From: an uncultured Aquimonas sp.
GTDB taxonomy: Bacteria; Pseudomonadota; Gammaproteobacteria; Xanthomonadales; Xanthomonadaceae
Length of the DNA stretch: 64,000 bases
Direction: 5' to 3'
Assembly: GCF_937888285.1 (NCBI RefSeq)
Contig: NZ_CALART010000037.1
Location: forward strand, 8,125-72,124
Shown here in pieces: positions 29,436-38,330 of this stretch. The notes beneath the pieces are model-generated. The model had not been told where the DNA came from, did not search any database, and was given only the letters and a program-made list of their open reading frames with translations. How positions within the stretch are numbered: the first letter of the stretch is position 1; every line of letters begins with the position of its first letter. The position numbers were made by a program, and so were the translations under genes.

Positions 29436-30554
29436 ATGAACGAGTTCCAGTCCTGCTTCGGTTTCTCCTCAGTTCGCCGGGTGCTGGCCGGCACCGTGCT
29501 TGCGCTCGCCGCGCTCGCTGGCCCAGGGGCAGCCAGTGCGCAGACCCAGTGGCGCTCGGGCTCGATCGTCTACACGCCGCTGATCGATCAGCTGGGCAAC
29601 TACCAGGCCAATGGCACCGGCTATTTCGTCTCGCAGGCGGTGATCTCCAGCCCGCCGCAGCCGACCGTCGGGCAGCGCTTCTACCTGAGCGTCTACATCT
29701 CGGCGATCGCCTCGCCACCGGTCGGGCGCTTCATGTACCCGCATCTGCAGCTGCCGGCCGGCGTCAGCGTGGTGGCGGATCCGGCGGTGCCGCTGCGCTG
29801 CTTCTATCGGCCGATGAGCGGTGGCAACCAGTTCTTCGAGTTCACCAGCCAGGTGCTCACCGATACCAGCTTCGGCGCCAGCCTGCGCATCGCCGGCTGT
29901 CCGCAGCCGTCCAGCGCGGCCCTGCCGCTGCGCAACCTGTTCAACGGCGCCAGCGGGACCGGTCTGCTGATCACCCGCCGCGACCCGCAGGTCAACAACG
30001 AGGCCTGGCCGATGGGCAGCTATGCCGCCTACGAGTTCCTGGTGCCGGTGGTCAGCACCGGTGTACTCGACGGCATCAGCCAATCGGCCCTGTTCCGCGC
30101 GCCGACCTATTCGATGCAGGGCGATGGCCTGAGCGCCTGGGCCTACCCGCAGCTCAGCCTGCTGGTACACCCGGCCAGCGGCGGCAGCGGCTCGGCCGAC
30201 ATGCGGGTGGCTTCGATCAACACCACCACGCCCACCAACCCGCTCAATCGCCGGGTGGTGGCGCGCTGCCAGAATGACGGCCCGAACTCGGCGCAGAACG
30301 CCAGCTGCAGCTTCACCCGACTGCCGGCCGCGGCCAGCCAGGGCTGCAGCCCGGCGGGCGTGCAGGCCAGCCTGGGCGTGGGTGGCTTCATCGACTGCTG
30401 GGCCGAGTTCCCGGGCACGCTGAATGGCGATACGGTCGAGGTGACCGCGGCCTCGGCGACCCCGGACCCGAACCCCCAGAACAACGGCATCGGCATCAGC
30501 ATCCAGCCGATGCCGGGCAGCGTGCTGCTGTTCCGCTCGGGCTTCGAGCTGTAG
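29436..30554 (+). CDS. Secreted DUF11-like protein with FRSGFEL tail
   Basis: A 372-residue exported protein. The signal peptide is near VLAGTVLALAALAGPGAASA. The mature protein is beta-rich, and residues about 255-355 (ADMRVASINTTTPTNPLNRRVVARCQNDGPNSAQNASCSF, followed by GDTVEVTAASATPDPNPQNN) resemble DUF11/CARDB-type surface domains. It ends in SVLLFRSGFEL. Short C-termini of the form hydrophobic-F-x-x-GFE occur in many secreted Lysobacterales proteins, as far as I recall, and may be a sorting or processing tag. Partner and substrate are unknown. It lies between recJ and prfB with its own 95-bp leader. Confidence 0.65.
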   Translation: MNEFQSCFGFSSVRRVLAGTVLALAALAGPGAASAQTQWRSGSIVYTPLIDQLGNYQANGTGYFVSQAVISSPPQPTVGQRFYLSVYISAIASPPVGRFMYPHLQLPAGVSVVADPAVPLRCFYRPMSGGNQFFEFTSQVLTDTSFGASLRIAGCPQPSSAALPLRNLFNGASGTGLLITRRDPQVNNEAWPMGSYAAYEFLVPVVSTGVLDGISQSALFRAPTYSMQGDGLSAWAYPQLSLLVHPASGGSGSADMRVASINTTTPTNPLNRRVVARCQNDGPNSAQNASCSFTRLPAAASQGCSPAGVQASLGVGGFIDCWAEFPGTLNGDTVEVTAASATPDPNPQNNGIGISIQPMPGSVLLFRSGFEL

Positions 30555-30844
30555 GAAGCCCGGGCGGTGAGGGTCGTCGATGTGCGTTGCGCCGCCAGCC
30601 TCCGGTCGTCCCTCTCTCCATCCCCCAGGCCTTGTCAGCCTCGCGAAGGCAGGGCTACAGAGTGCTTGCGATCGAGGTGAGCGGTTCTGGGTCACCGCCG
30701 ACGCGGGGACGACGGTGAGGGGGCGTCGTGGAAGCGAGAGTCCTGAACTCGCTGCGGCGCGGACGGGGACTGGCGAAGTCTGCATCGGGCTCCGGCAGTG
30801 CTGTTGAAGGTACCTTAGGCCCGGGACGGGTCGGGGTGCTCTGC

Positions 30845-30850
30845 TACACT
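30845..30850 (+). promoter_or_regulatory. Candidate -10 box TACACT upstream of prfB
   Basis: TACACT 40 bp before the prfB start, in a 336-bp gap (30555-30890) that otherwise shows no gene. No convincing -35 box at the right spacing. Confidence 0.3.
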
Positions 30851-30890
30851 TCGCGGTCTTTTTCCGCGCTGTCGTCGCAGGGTGCCCCTC

Positions 30891-32019
30891 ATGTTCGAAG
30901 TCAATCCCGTCCGCAACCAGATCGCCGACCTCTCGCAGCGGCTGTCCCTGCTTCGGGGGTTTCTTTGACTACGACCGCAAGGTCGAACGTCTTGAGGAAG
31001 TGACCCGCGAGCTGGAAAGCCCGGACGTCTGGAACAACCCCGAGAACGCCCAGCAGCTGGGCCGCGAACGCGCCCAGCTGGAGAAGGTCGTGGTCGGCAT
31101 CCGCGATCTTCAGCAGGCCCTGAAGGACGCCGGCGAGTTCCTCGATCTCGCCGAGATGGAAAGCGACGAAGACACCTTCAACTCGGTCGTGGCCGATGTC
31201 GAGAAGCACACCGCCGCCGTCGAGAAGCTGGAGTTCCAGCGCATGTTCTCCGGCAAGATGGACTCGACCAACGCCTTCGTCGACATCCAGGCGGGCGCCG
31301 GCGGCACCGAGGCCCAGGACTGGGCCGAGATGCTGCTGCGCATGTACCTGCGCTGGGCCGAGTCGCGCGGCTGGAAGACCGAGCTGATGGAAGTCAGCGG
31401 CGGCGATGTCGCCGGCATCAAGTCGGCCACCTTCCGCGTCGAGGGTGATTTCGCCTATGGCTGGCTGAAGACCGAAACCGGCGTGCATCGGCTGGTGCGC
31501 AAGTCGCCCTTCGACTCGGACAACCGCCGCCATACGAGCTTCACTTCGGTCTTCGTGAGCCCCGAGGTCGACGACAACATCGACATCGAGATCAACCCGG
31601 CCGACCTGAAGACCGATGTGTATCGCTCCTCAGGCGCCGGCGGCCAGCACGTCAACAAGACCGAGTCGGCGGTGCGCATCACCCACGTGCCCAGCGGCAT
31701 CGTGGTGGCCTGCCAGAACGGTCGCAGCCAGCACCAGAACCGCGACACCGCCATGAAAATGCTGGCGGCCAAGCTCTACGAGCTTGAACTGCAGAAGCGC
31801 AACGCGGAAAAAGATGCGGTGGAAGCCACCAAGTCCGACATCGGCTGGGGCAGCCAGATCCGCAACTACGTGCTCGACCAGAGCCGCATCAAGGACCTGC
31901 GCACCGGCATCGAACGCAGCGACACGCAGAAGGTGCTGGACGGCGATCTCGACGAGTTCGTCGAGGCCAGCCTGAAGGCGGGGCTTGAGGCGGGCTCCAA
32001 GCGTTCGGACGCCGTTTGA
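30891..32019 (+). CDS. prfB: Peptide chain release factor 2 (programmed +1 frameshift)
   Basis: RF2 terminates translation at UGA and UAA. The coding sequence is join(30891..30965,30967..32019), 375 residues. The first 25 codons (MFEVNPVRNQIADLSQRLSL...) end at an in-frame TGA at 30966-30968; slipping +1 on CTT at 30963-30965 continues into DYDRKVERLEEV. The stop-recognition SPF tripeptide (RKSPFDSDN) and the GAGGQHVNKT catalytic motif are intact. A frameshift-unaware gene finder would call only 31000-32019. The arrangement lets RF2 adjust its own synthesis, and it is followed by lysS as in many proteobacteria. Confidence 0.97.
30954..30969 (+). promoter_or_regulatory. prfB +1 frameshift site
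   Basis: An internal Shine-Dalgarno-like CGGGGG (30954-30959), 3-nt spacer, slippery CTT, then TGA followed by C. This matches the E. coli prfB site closely (AGGGGG there). Low RF2 favours slippage and restores RF2 level. Confidence 0.95.
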
Positions 32020-32027
32020 GGCGTCGG

Positions 32028-32168
32028 GATTGGGGATTCGGGATTCGGGATTCGTAGGAACCCGCGCTCCGTTCCCTGATTCTGGCGCGTCCTTACCGCC
32101 ACCAATCCTCGACCTTCGAAGCCCCGCTCTTCCGAATCCCGAATCCCCACTCCCGAATCCCGGCTCCC
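32028..32168. repeat. Inverted GGGATTCGG-type repeat between prfB and lysS
   Basis: A run of GGGATTCGG units at 32028-32056 faces CCGAATCCC units at 32133-32163. Together they fill the whole prfB-lysS gap and could form a long stem. They leave no obvious Shine-Dalgarno at lysS. Confidence 0.6.
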
Positions 32169-32170
32169 CA

Positions 32171-33691
32171 ATGACCACTCAGCCCAACGCCGCGCCCGCC
32201 ACCGACGAGAATTTCCTGATCGCCGAGCGCCGCAGCAAACTGAAAGCGCTGCGTGACATCGGCCCGGCGTTCCCTAACGACTTCCGCCGCGAGCACTACG
32301 CCGGCGACCTGCAGGCCGAGTACGCCGACGCCGAACGCTTCAGCGCCGAGGCGCTGGCGGAGACCGGCCGCACGGTGCAGCTCGGCGGTCGCCTGCTGGC
32401 CAAGCGCGTGATGGGCAAGGCCAGCTTCGCCCAGATCCAGGACGAGTCCGGCCGCATCCAGCTCTACCTGACCCGCGACGGCATCGGCGAAGAGAGCTAT
32501 GCCGCCTTCAAGGGCATGGACATCGGCGACATCGTCGGCGTCAGCGGCGGCTTGACCCGCACCCGCACCGGCGAGCTCTCGGTCGAGGTGAAATCGCTGC
32601 GCCTGCTGACCAAGGCGCTGCGGCCGCTGCCGGACAAGTTCCACGGCATGACAGATGTCGAGCAGCGCTACCGCCAGCGCTATGTCGACCTGATTGTGAA
32701 CCCGGAGGCGCGCGAGGTCTTCGTGCAGCGCTCGAAGATCATCCGCGCCATGCGCAGCTGGCTGGATGCGCGGCGCTTCCTCGAAGTGGAAACGCCGATG
32801 ATGCATTACATCCCCGGTGGCGCCACCGCGCGTCCCTTCACCACTCACCACAACGCGCTGGACCTGCAGCTCTACCTTCGCGTCGCGCCCGAGCTGTACC
32901 TGAAGCGCCTCGTGGTCGGCGGGCTGGAGCGGGTCTACGAGATCAACCGCAACTTCCGCAATGAGGGCGTGTCCACCCGCCACAATCCCGAGTTCACGAT
33001 GCTCGAGCTGTACGAGGCCTACGCCACGTACCACGAGATCATGGACCTCACCGAGCAGGTGATCCGCCATTGCGCGGTCGAGGTGTTTGGCACGCCGGTG
33101 CGCGAGTGGGAAGGTGCGACCATCGACCTGGGTCCCGATTTCCGCCGCTGGCGCATGGACGAGGCGGTGCGCCACTTCAACCCGGAGATCAGCGAGGCCG
33201 ACTGCCGTGACCGCGAGGCGCTGGCCGCGCACTGTGCGCGCCTGAAGATCCCGGTCAAGAAGGGCTATGGCTGGGGCAAGCTGCTGCTGGAGATCTTCGA
33301 GAAGACCGTCGAAGGCCAGCTGATCCAGCCGACCTTCATCACCCACCATCCGGTCGAAGTCAGCCCCTTGGCGCGCGAAAGCGACAGCGAGCCCGGCATC
33401 ACCGAGCGCTTCGAGCTGTTCATCAACGGCCGCGAAATCGCCAACGGCTTCAGCGAGCTCAACGACGCCGAAGACCAGGCCGCGCGCTTCCGCGCCCAGG
33501 TCGAGCAGAAGGAGGGCGGCGACGACGAGGCCATGCACTTCGATGCCGACTACATCCGCGCGCTGGAATACGGCATGGCGCCGACCGGAGGCCTCGGCAT
33601 TGGCATCGACCGTCTGGTGATGCTGCTGACCAACTGCGCCTCGATCCGCGACGTGCTGCTGTTCCCTTACATGCGGCCCGAGGCGGACTGA
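32171..33691 (+). CDS. lysS: Lysine--tRNA ligase (class II)
   Basis: A 506-residue class II lysyl-tRNA synthetase that charges tRNA-Lys. The N-terminal OB-fold anticodon-binding domain (VQLGGRLLAKRVMGKASFAQIQD) precedes the catalytic core: motif 2 RVYEINRNFRNEGVSTRHNPEFT and motif 3 GGLGIGIDRLVMLL. The ATG at 32171 gives standard length; the frame stays open to 31985 through a repeat, but that extension has no homologue-like sequence. No clear ribosome binding site precedes it, probably because the inverted repeat occupies the leader. The order prfB-lysS is conserved. Confidence 0.96.
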   Translation: MTTQPNAAPATDENFLIAERRSKLKALRDIGPAFPNDFRREHYAGDLQAEYADAERFSAEALAETGRTVQLGGRLLAKRVMGKASFAQIQDESGRIQLYLTRDGIGEESYAAFKGMDIGDIVGVSGGLTRTRTGELSVEVKSLRLLTKALRPLPDKFHGMTDVEQRYRQRYVDLIVNPEAREVFVQRSKIIRAMRSWLDARRFLEVETPMMHYIPGGATARPFTTHHNALDLQLYLRVAPELYLKRLVVGGLERVYEINRNFRNEGVSTRHNPEFTMLELYEAYATYHEIMDLTEQVIRHCAVEVFGTPVREWEGATIDLGPDFRRWRMDEAVRHFNPEISEADCRDREALAAHCARLKIPVKKGYGWGKLLLEIFEKTVEGQLIQPTFITHHPVEVSPLARESDSEPGITERFELFINGREIANGFSELNDAEDQAARFRAQVEQKEGGDDEAMHFDADYIRALEYGMAPTGGLGIGIDRLVMLLTNCASIRDVLLFPYMRPEAD

Positions 33692-33693
33692 TC

Positions 33694-34527
33694 ATGCTGG
33701 GCGCTGCGCGCGCGCCGGCTCGCTGGCGCGTGTGGATCGAACCGTGGATCCGTGGCCTGGTGGCAGGCTGTGTGCTGCTGCTCGGCTCAAGCCCGGGCTT
33801 GCATGCAGCATCAGAACAAGGCGGCGCGCCAGAGCCGGGGTCGTCATCCGCGGCATCCAGCGATGAGCTGCGCGAGCGCCTCGCCGCCTGCGCCAGCTGC
33901 CATGGCGCACAGGGCGAGGGCGCGAGCGACAGCGAGTACGCCCCGCATCTCGCCGGCAAGCCTGCGCAGTACCTGTACGAGCAGCTGCGTGGCTTCCGCG
34001 ATGGCGGTCGCCAGCACGTGCAGATGGCCTGGCTGGTGCGCCATCTCGATGACGCCTACTTGCGCGAGATCGGCGAGTTCTATGCCGCACTGCCGCCCAA
34101 GACTGCGCCCGTCGAAGTGCTGGCCGCGCGCGTTGAGCGGCCCGGCGACTCGATCGCCCGGCAGCTGGTGGCGCAGGGCGATGCCGCGCGCGGCCTTCAC
34201 GCCTGCAGCGCCTGTCATGGCGCCGATCTGGTAGGCGTGGAGCCCGGCGTGCCGGCCCTGGTCGGCCTGCCCGCCGAATACGTGGTCGCCCAGTTCGGCG
34301 CCTGGCGCACCGGTGTGCGCACGGCGGTCGCGCCGGACTGCATGGCCGATATCGCGAAGTCGCTGACGCCGGCCGAGATCCGCGCCATTGCCGAATGGCT
34401 GGCCGTACAGGGCCACAGCGAGCCGCGTCGCCCGGCGCCGGCCGGCAGCCTCGCCCTGCCTGTGGCCTGCGGCTCGAATCCGGTCGCTGCGCCCGTGGCT
34501 GTGTTGGACGCAGAGGCACGGCCATGA
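33694..34527 (+). CDS. Di-haem cytochrome c
   Basis: A 277-residue exported cytochrome with two CxxCH haem sites (CASCHG and CSACHG) in two cytochrome c4/c553-like domains, and likely axial Met residues in the MAWLVRHL and CMADIAK contexts. The N-terminus has one hydrophobic segment (IRGLVAGCVLLLGSSPG), a signal peptide or anchor. It probably carries electrons in the periplasm. It starts 2 bp after lysS and overlaps the tri-haem cytochrome gene by 4 bp, so the two form a unit. No dehydrogenase subunit is nearby to name the electron donor. Confidence 0.85.
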   Translation: MLGAARAPARWRVWIEPWIRGLVAGCVLLLGSSPGLHAASEQGGAPEPGSSSAASSDELRERLAACASCHGAQGEGASDSEYAPHLAGKPAQYLYEQLRGFRDGGRQHVQMAWLVRHLDDAYLREIGEFYAALPPKTAPVEVLAARVERPGDSIARQLVAQGDAARGLHACSACHGADLVGVEPGVPALVGLPAEYVVAQFGAWRTGVRTAVAPDCMADIAKSLTPAEIRAIAEWLAVQGHSEPRRPAPAGSLALPVACGSNPVAAPVAVLDAEARP

Positions 34528-35822
34528 GCCGCCGCATACCGCGCTGGCTGCCGGCCGCCGCCCTGCTTGCGCCGCTGCTGATGCTGCTGCTGAGCCTCGC
34601 GCTCTACGGCCTGGTGCAGCAGGGCGGGCTGGCGCCGTTCCGCGTGCCGACGGGAGAGGCCCGCGTGGTGCCGACCGATCCCGCCCTGGTCGAGCGCGGT
34701 GCGTACCTCGCGCGCATCGGCAACTGCGCGGGCTGCCATACCGCGACCGGCGGCGAGGCCTACGCCGGTGGACGCGCCTTCAGCAGCGACTACGGCACGG
34801 TCTATTCGAGCAACCTCACCCCGGATCCCGCGTTCGGCATCGGCGACTGGTCGCTGGCCGAATTCGCGCACGCCATGCGCCACGGCGTCAGCCGCAACGG
34901 CATCGCGTCGCCGGTGTTTCCGTACGCCAATTTCGCCCAGCTGCCCGAGCGCGATATCGAAGCCCTGTTCGCCTACCTCGGCCAGCTCGCGCCGGTGGCG
35001 CGCGCCCAGCCCGAGGCGGTGATGGTCTTCCCGGCCAACCTGCCGGGGGCGCTGCTGACCTGGCGTCTGCTCTACCACCGGCCCGCCGAGCTGCAGCCCG
35101 TGGACGGCATGGACGCGGACTGGCAGCGCGGGCGTGAGCTGGTGAACGGCATTGGCCACTGCGCGATGTGCCACGGCCAGCGCGGGCGCTTCGCCTCGCT
35201 GGCGGCCGATGCCGAACTCGGCGGCAGCCGCATTTCGGGCTGGTATGCGCCGCCCTTGCACGCGGGTTCGCTGGACGGACGTTTCGAGCCGGGCAGCGTC
35301 GCCACCTACCTGCGCGGCGGCACTGCGCATGATCGCGGCGGCTATGGCGCCATGGCCGATGTGATCGCCACCAGTACGCGCCACCTGAGTGAGCAGGACG
35401 CACAGGGCATCGAAACCTACCTGCGCAGCCTGCCGGCGCTGACGCTGGCCGAGGGGCCCGCGAATCGCCTGCGCGCCAGCGGCGAGCATCTGCGCGAGGG
35501 CCGTGCCCTGTACGCACAGCACTGCGCCGACTGCCATGGCGACGAAGGCCGCGGTGAGCCGGGGCGCTATCCCGCGCTGGTGGATTCGGCCGCGGTGATC
35601 GGCAGCGATCCGGTCAACCTGGTCAAGCTGATCGCGCTCGGCGCCATCGCCCCGAGCACGTCGCTCAATCCTCGCCCGCACAGCATGCCGCCCTCGGCGC
35701 ATCGTCTGAACGCGCGCGAGATCGCGGCCCTGGTCAACGACATCCGCGAGCGCTGGGGCTCACGTCCGCGCCCGATCACGCCTGATGAAGTGCGCGAGCT
35801 GGGCGGCATGGTCCGGCGCTGA
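34524..35822 (+). CDS. Tri-haem membrane-anchored cytochrome c
   Basis: A 432-residue protein with an N-terminal membrane anchor (WLPAAALLAPLLMLLLSLAL) and three CxxCH sites: CAGCHT, CAMCHG, and CADCHG. This layout is that of the cytochrome subunits of alcohol, gluconate and sorbitol dehydrogenases, which pass electrons from a periplasmic flavin or PQQ enzyme to ubiquinone or to oxidases. Its usual large partner is absent here. The ATG at 34524 overlaps the previous stop as ATGA. A 106-residue membrane protein gene follows after 14 bp, so three genes appear to form one operon. Confidence 0.85.
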   Translation: MSRRIPRWLPAAALLAPLLMLLLSLALYGLVQQGGLAPFRVPTGEARVVPTDPALVERGAYLARIGNCAGCHTATGGEAYAGGRAFSSDYGTVYSSNLTPDPAFGIGDWSLAEFAHAMRHGVSRNGIASPVFPYANFAQLPERDIEALFAYLGQLAPVARAQPEAVMVFPANLPGALLTWRLLYHRPAELQPVDGMDADWQRGRELVNGIGHCAMCHGQRGRFASLAADAELGGSRISGWYAPPLHAGSLDGRFEPGSVATYLRGGTAHDRGGYGAMADVIATSTRHLSEQDAQGIETYLRSLPALTLAEGPANRLRASGEHLREGRALYAQHCADCHGDEGRGEPGRYPALVDSAAVIGSDPVNLVKLIALGAIAPSTSLNPRPHSMPPSAHRLNAREIAALVNDIRERWGSRPRPITPDEVRELGGMVRR

Positions 35823-35836
35823 ACAAGGAAACCTGC

Positions 35837-36157
35837 ATGTCCCCGAGCGTCGCCCAGAACCTGGCCCTGATCCTGTTCCTGCCCTGGTATCTGGTGATCC
35901 TGATCGTCTACTGGCGCATGCGCCGCACGCCCGCGCCGTGGTCAGGACGCTTGTTCGATCTCGCGGCGATCGCGGTGTCCATCGTCGCCGCTGGCATCGC
36001 CGGTCCCTGGGCGCTGGCCCACGCCGATGACAGCATCGGCACGATGTGGCCGCAGATCCTCGCCACCGTGGTCGGCTACGGCGCCTTCCTCGCGGTGATC
36101 ACGCTGGCGGCCCTGCTGCGGCGAATGCTCGCGGGCACCCGGCCGACTTCGGGCTGA
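35837..36157 (+). CDS. Small membrane protein linked to the cytochrome genes
   Basis: A 106-residue protein with three probable membrane segments (LALILFLPWYLVILIVYW, LFDLAAIAVSIVAAGIAG, ILATVVGYGAFLAVITLAALL). The family is not recognised. The short gap to the tri-haem cytochrome gene suggests the product sits with the cytochromes in the inner membrane, perhaps as an assembly or quinone-binding partner. AAGGAAA precedes the ATG. Confidence 0.6.
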   Translation: MSPSVAQNLALILFLPWYLVILIVYWRMRRTPAPWSGRLFDLAAIAVSIVAAGIAGPWALAHADDSIGTMWPQILATVVGYGAFLAVITLAALLRRMLAGTRPTSG

Positions 36158-36228
36158 AGCCGACAACGCCACCCTGAGAGCTTGCCAGCCGCGCGTCGCG
36201 GCCCGGTGTTCTCGAAGAAACATGGGTT

Positions 36229-36356
36229 CGTCATCCCCGCGAAGAGCCTGCCCTCGCGAAGGCGGGGGCGGGGATCCAGACCTCTTGCGAGTGAGGACGC
36301 CATTTTCTGGGTCCCGTCCCCGCCTTCGCGAGGACAGGCGCTGTGCGGGGGCGACG
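36229..36356. repeat. Inverted pair of GTCATCCCCGCG-type repeats
   Basis: Arm 36229-36280 and arm 36307-36356 are imperfect inverted copies centred on CTCGCGAAGGCGGGG. They lie between the membrane protein gene and the convergent kynU gene and could act as a bidirectional terminator or be a REP-type element. Confidence 0.6.
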
Positions 36357-36396
36357 ATTGGAGGAGGCGGAAGAGAACTCTGATTCCTGAAAGAAC

Positions 36397-37659
36397 TCAA
36401 GCCTGCGCATCGCTCCACGCCAGCACGGTGTCGGCGAAGCGACGGATTTCGGCGAAGCGGTTGTACAGCGGCGCCGGGCTGATGCGGATCACGTCCGGCT
36501 CGCGCCAGTCGCCGAGCACGCCGTGGGCAGCGAGATACTCGAACAGCGCGCGGCCCTGGGCGCGGCCGCCGCGCACGCGCAGCGAAAGCTGCGCACCTCG
36601 GCGTTCCGGCTGCTTCGGCGTCAGCACTTCGAGCACCTGCGACAGCTCGCTTTCGATCAGCGACTCCAGATAGCCCGTCAGCCGCAGCGAGCGCTCGCGT
36701 AGCGCGGCCATGCCGCCGGCCTCGCGGAACAGCTCCAGCGAAGTGCGCACCGGGGCCAGGGCAAGGATCGGCGGGTTGCTCATCACCCAGCCTTCTGCGC
36801 CCGGCGTGGGATCAAAGCTCGACGCCATCTGGAAGCGCGTCGCCAGCTTGTGGCCGTACCAGCCGGTGAGGCGGGGCAGGGTGTTGTCATGCGCATGGCG
36901 CTCGTGCACGAAGATGCCGCTGACCGCACCGGGTCCTGCGTTGACGTACTTGTAGTGGCACCAGGTGGCGAAGTCGGCGCCGCTGTCGTGCAGGGCCAGC
37001 GGCAGGTTGCCGGCCGCGTGCGCACAGTCGAAGCCGACTGCAGCGCCCTGCGCCTTGCCCAGCCGCGCGATCTCCTTCAGATCGAAGGCCTGGCCGGTGC
37101 GGTACTGGATGCCCGGCCACAGCACCAGGGCCAGGCGCGGGCCGTGCTGCTCGATGGCGCGCGCGATGGCTTCCATTGAAATCGTCCCGCCCGGCTCATC
37201 GGGTTGAACCTCGATCAGGCACTCGGCCGGGTCGAAGCCGTGGAAGCGGATCTGCGACTCCACCGCCTGCCAGTCCGACGGAAACGCGCCCGCTTCGATC
37301 AGGATCGCCGGGCGCTCCGGCGTGGGTCGGTAGAAGCTCACCATCAGCAGGTGCAGGTTGACCGTGAGCGTGTTCATCGCCGCGACCTCGATCGGCTGCG
37401 CGCCGACCAGCTCGGCCAGCGGCGCGTTCATCGATTCGAGGTAGCGCAGCCACGGCCGCTCGCCCTTGAAGTGGCCTTCCACCGCCAGCTCGCGCCAGAC
37501 CTTGAGTTCGGCCAGCACCGCGGCCTCGGCGTCCTTCGACTGCAAGCCCAAGGAATTGCCCACGAAATAGGCCAGTTCGCCCTCGCCGTGGCGCGGGATG
37601 TTGAAGCGCTCGCGGAAGCGGGAGAGCGGATCGGCCTGGTCAAGCGCGGTGGGATGCAT
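36397..37659 (-). CDS. kynU: Kynureninase
   Basis: A PLP enzyme that cleaves kynurenine to anthranilate and alanine (or 3-hydroxykynurenine to 3-hydroxyanthranilate) in tryptophan breakdown. The 420-residue product has YFVGNSLGLQ, the PLP-phosphate region, FDCAHAAGN and the Schiff-base Lys in WCHYKYVNAGPGAVSG. The ATG at 37659 gives MHPTALDQADPLSRFR, the normal N-terminus. No other kynurenine pathway gene is beside it. The 671-bp upstream gap (37660-38330) has two palindromic repeat copies and no gene. Confidence 0.95.
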   Translation of the reverse strand: MHPTALDQADPLSRFRERFNIPRHGEGELAYFVGNSLGLQSKDAEAAVLAELKVWRELAVEGHFKGERPWLRYLESMNAPLAELVGAQPIEVAAMNTLTVNLHLLMVSFYRPTPERPAILIEAGAFPSDWQAVESQIRFHGFDPAECLIEVQPDEPGGTISMEAIARAIEQHGPRLALVLWPGIQYRTGQAFDLKEIARLGKAQGAAVGFDCAHAAGNLPLALHDSGADFATWCHYKYVNAGPGAVSGIFVHERHAHDNTLPRLTGWYGHKLATRFQMASSFDPTPGAEGWVMSNPPILALAPVRTSLELFREAGGMAALRERSLRLTGYLESLIESELSQVLEVLTPKQPERRGAQLSLRVRGGRAQGRALFEYLAAHGVLGDWREPDVIRISPAPLYNRFAEIRRFADTVLAWSDAQA

Positions 37660-37767
37660 CGGCAGAGTCTCGCTGGCGGGGCCTGCATGGTACGGAAGTG
37701 ACGCCAGGCGCGTGGGGATTTGCCGCGCGAGCAAGCTCGCGCTCCGCGTCGTGCCGAAGCGCGCGCA

Positions 37768-37788
37768 TAGGGTGGGCCCTGGCCCACC
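37768..37788. repeat. GGTGGGCC palindromic repeat, copy 2 (inverted)
   Basis: Reverse complement of copies 1 and 3. It lies 109 bp upstream of the kynU start. Confidence 0.7.
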
Positions 37789-37906
37789 ATGAGCTCGACG
37801 CTCGTCCCGGTCCTGCTTCCTGCTTCCTGCTTCCTGCTTCCGTTTCTCGCAACCGCAACGCCAACCTTAACGGCGAGGCTCATTTTCGGTGCATGTGGTG
37901 GGGTTC

Positions 37907-37927
37907 GGTGGGCCAGGGCCCACCCTA
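37907..37927. repeat. GGTGGGCC palindromic repeat, copy 3
   Basis: GGTGGGCCAGGGCCCACC followed by CTA, inverted relative to copy 2, about 120 bp away. Confidence 0.7.
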
Positions 37928-38014
37928 TGGTCTTTCCGGCTCGACGCGCAGCGTGGCCATGACTTTCACGGCGTGCTGCAGCGGCTGGCTGCGGCCCTCA
38001 AGGCCCGCGATCGG

Positions 38015-38037
38015 ATATCCACACCGCCTGTGGATAA
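38015..38037. other. Two DnaA-box-like sites
   Basis: ATATCCACA at 38015-38023 is one base off the DnaA consensus, and TGTGGATAA at 38029-38037 is an exact match on the minus strand. A locally AT-richer patch lies at 38098-38150. No replication gene is near. Confidence 0.35.
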
Positions 38038-38330
38038 GTGTGTGCATGGGTTTGGGGAGCGGCTGCGCAAAGCCCTGCGCATCAAGGGCTTGCTGGACTC
38101 TGGTGAAAATCTGACCAAAGCGGGATTCGATAGTTAAATCAATTGCTTACGTCGCGATCTTGAAGTCGGCTGAGATGCCCGATTCCGGAAACTGTCGCTT
38201 GACAGAGCGGCGATTTGCGCTGTGCACAACCTGCGGCCCGAGCCATCGCCCGCAGCCCTTGGAGGAGCGGCGACCCCTCGGCCTGTCAAGCACTTTCTCG
38301 GCGCGTTTTCGGTGCGATGTGCGCGGCGTT

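Noticed and set aside
37980..38160. Possible replication origin at the DnaA boxes
   Set aside because: Only two boxes, with no dnaA, dnaN, gyrB or parAB nearby and no cluster of further boxes.
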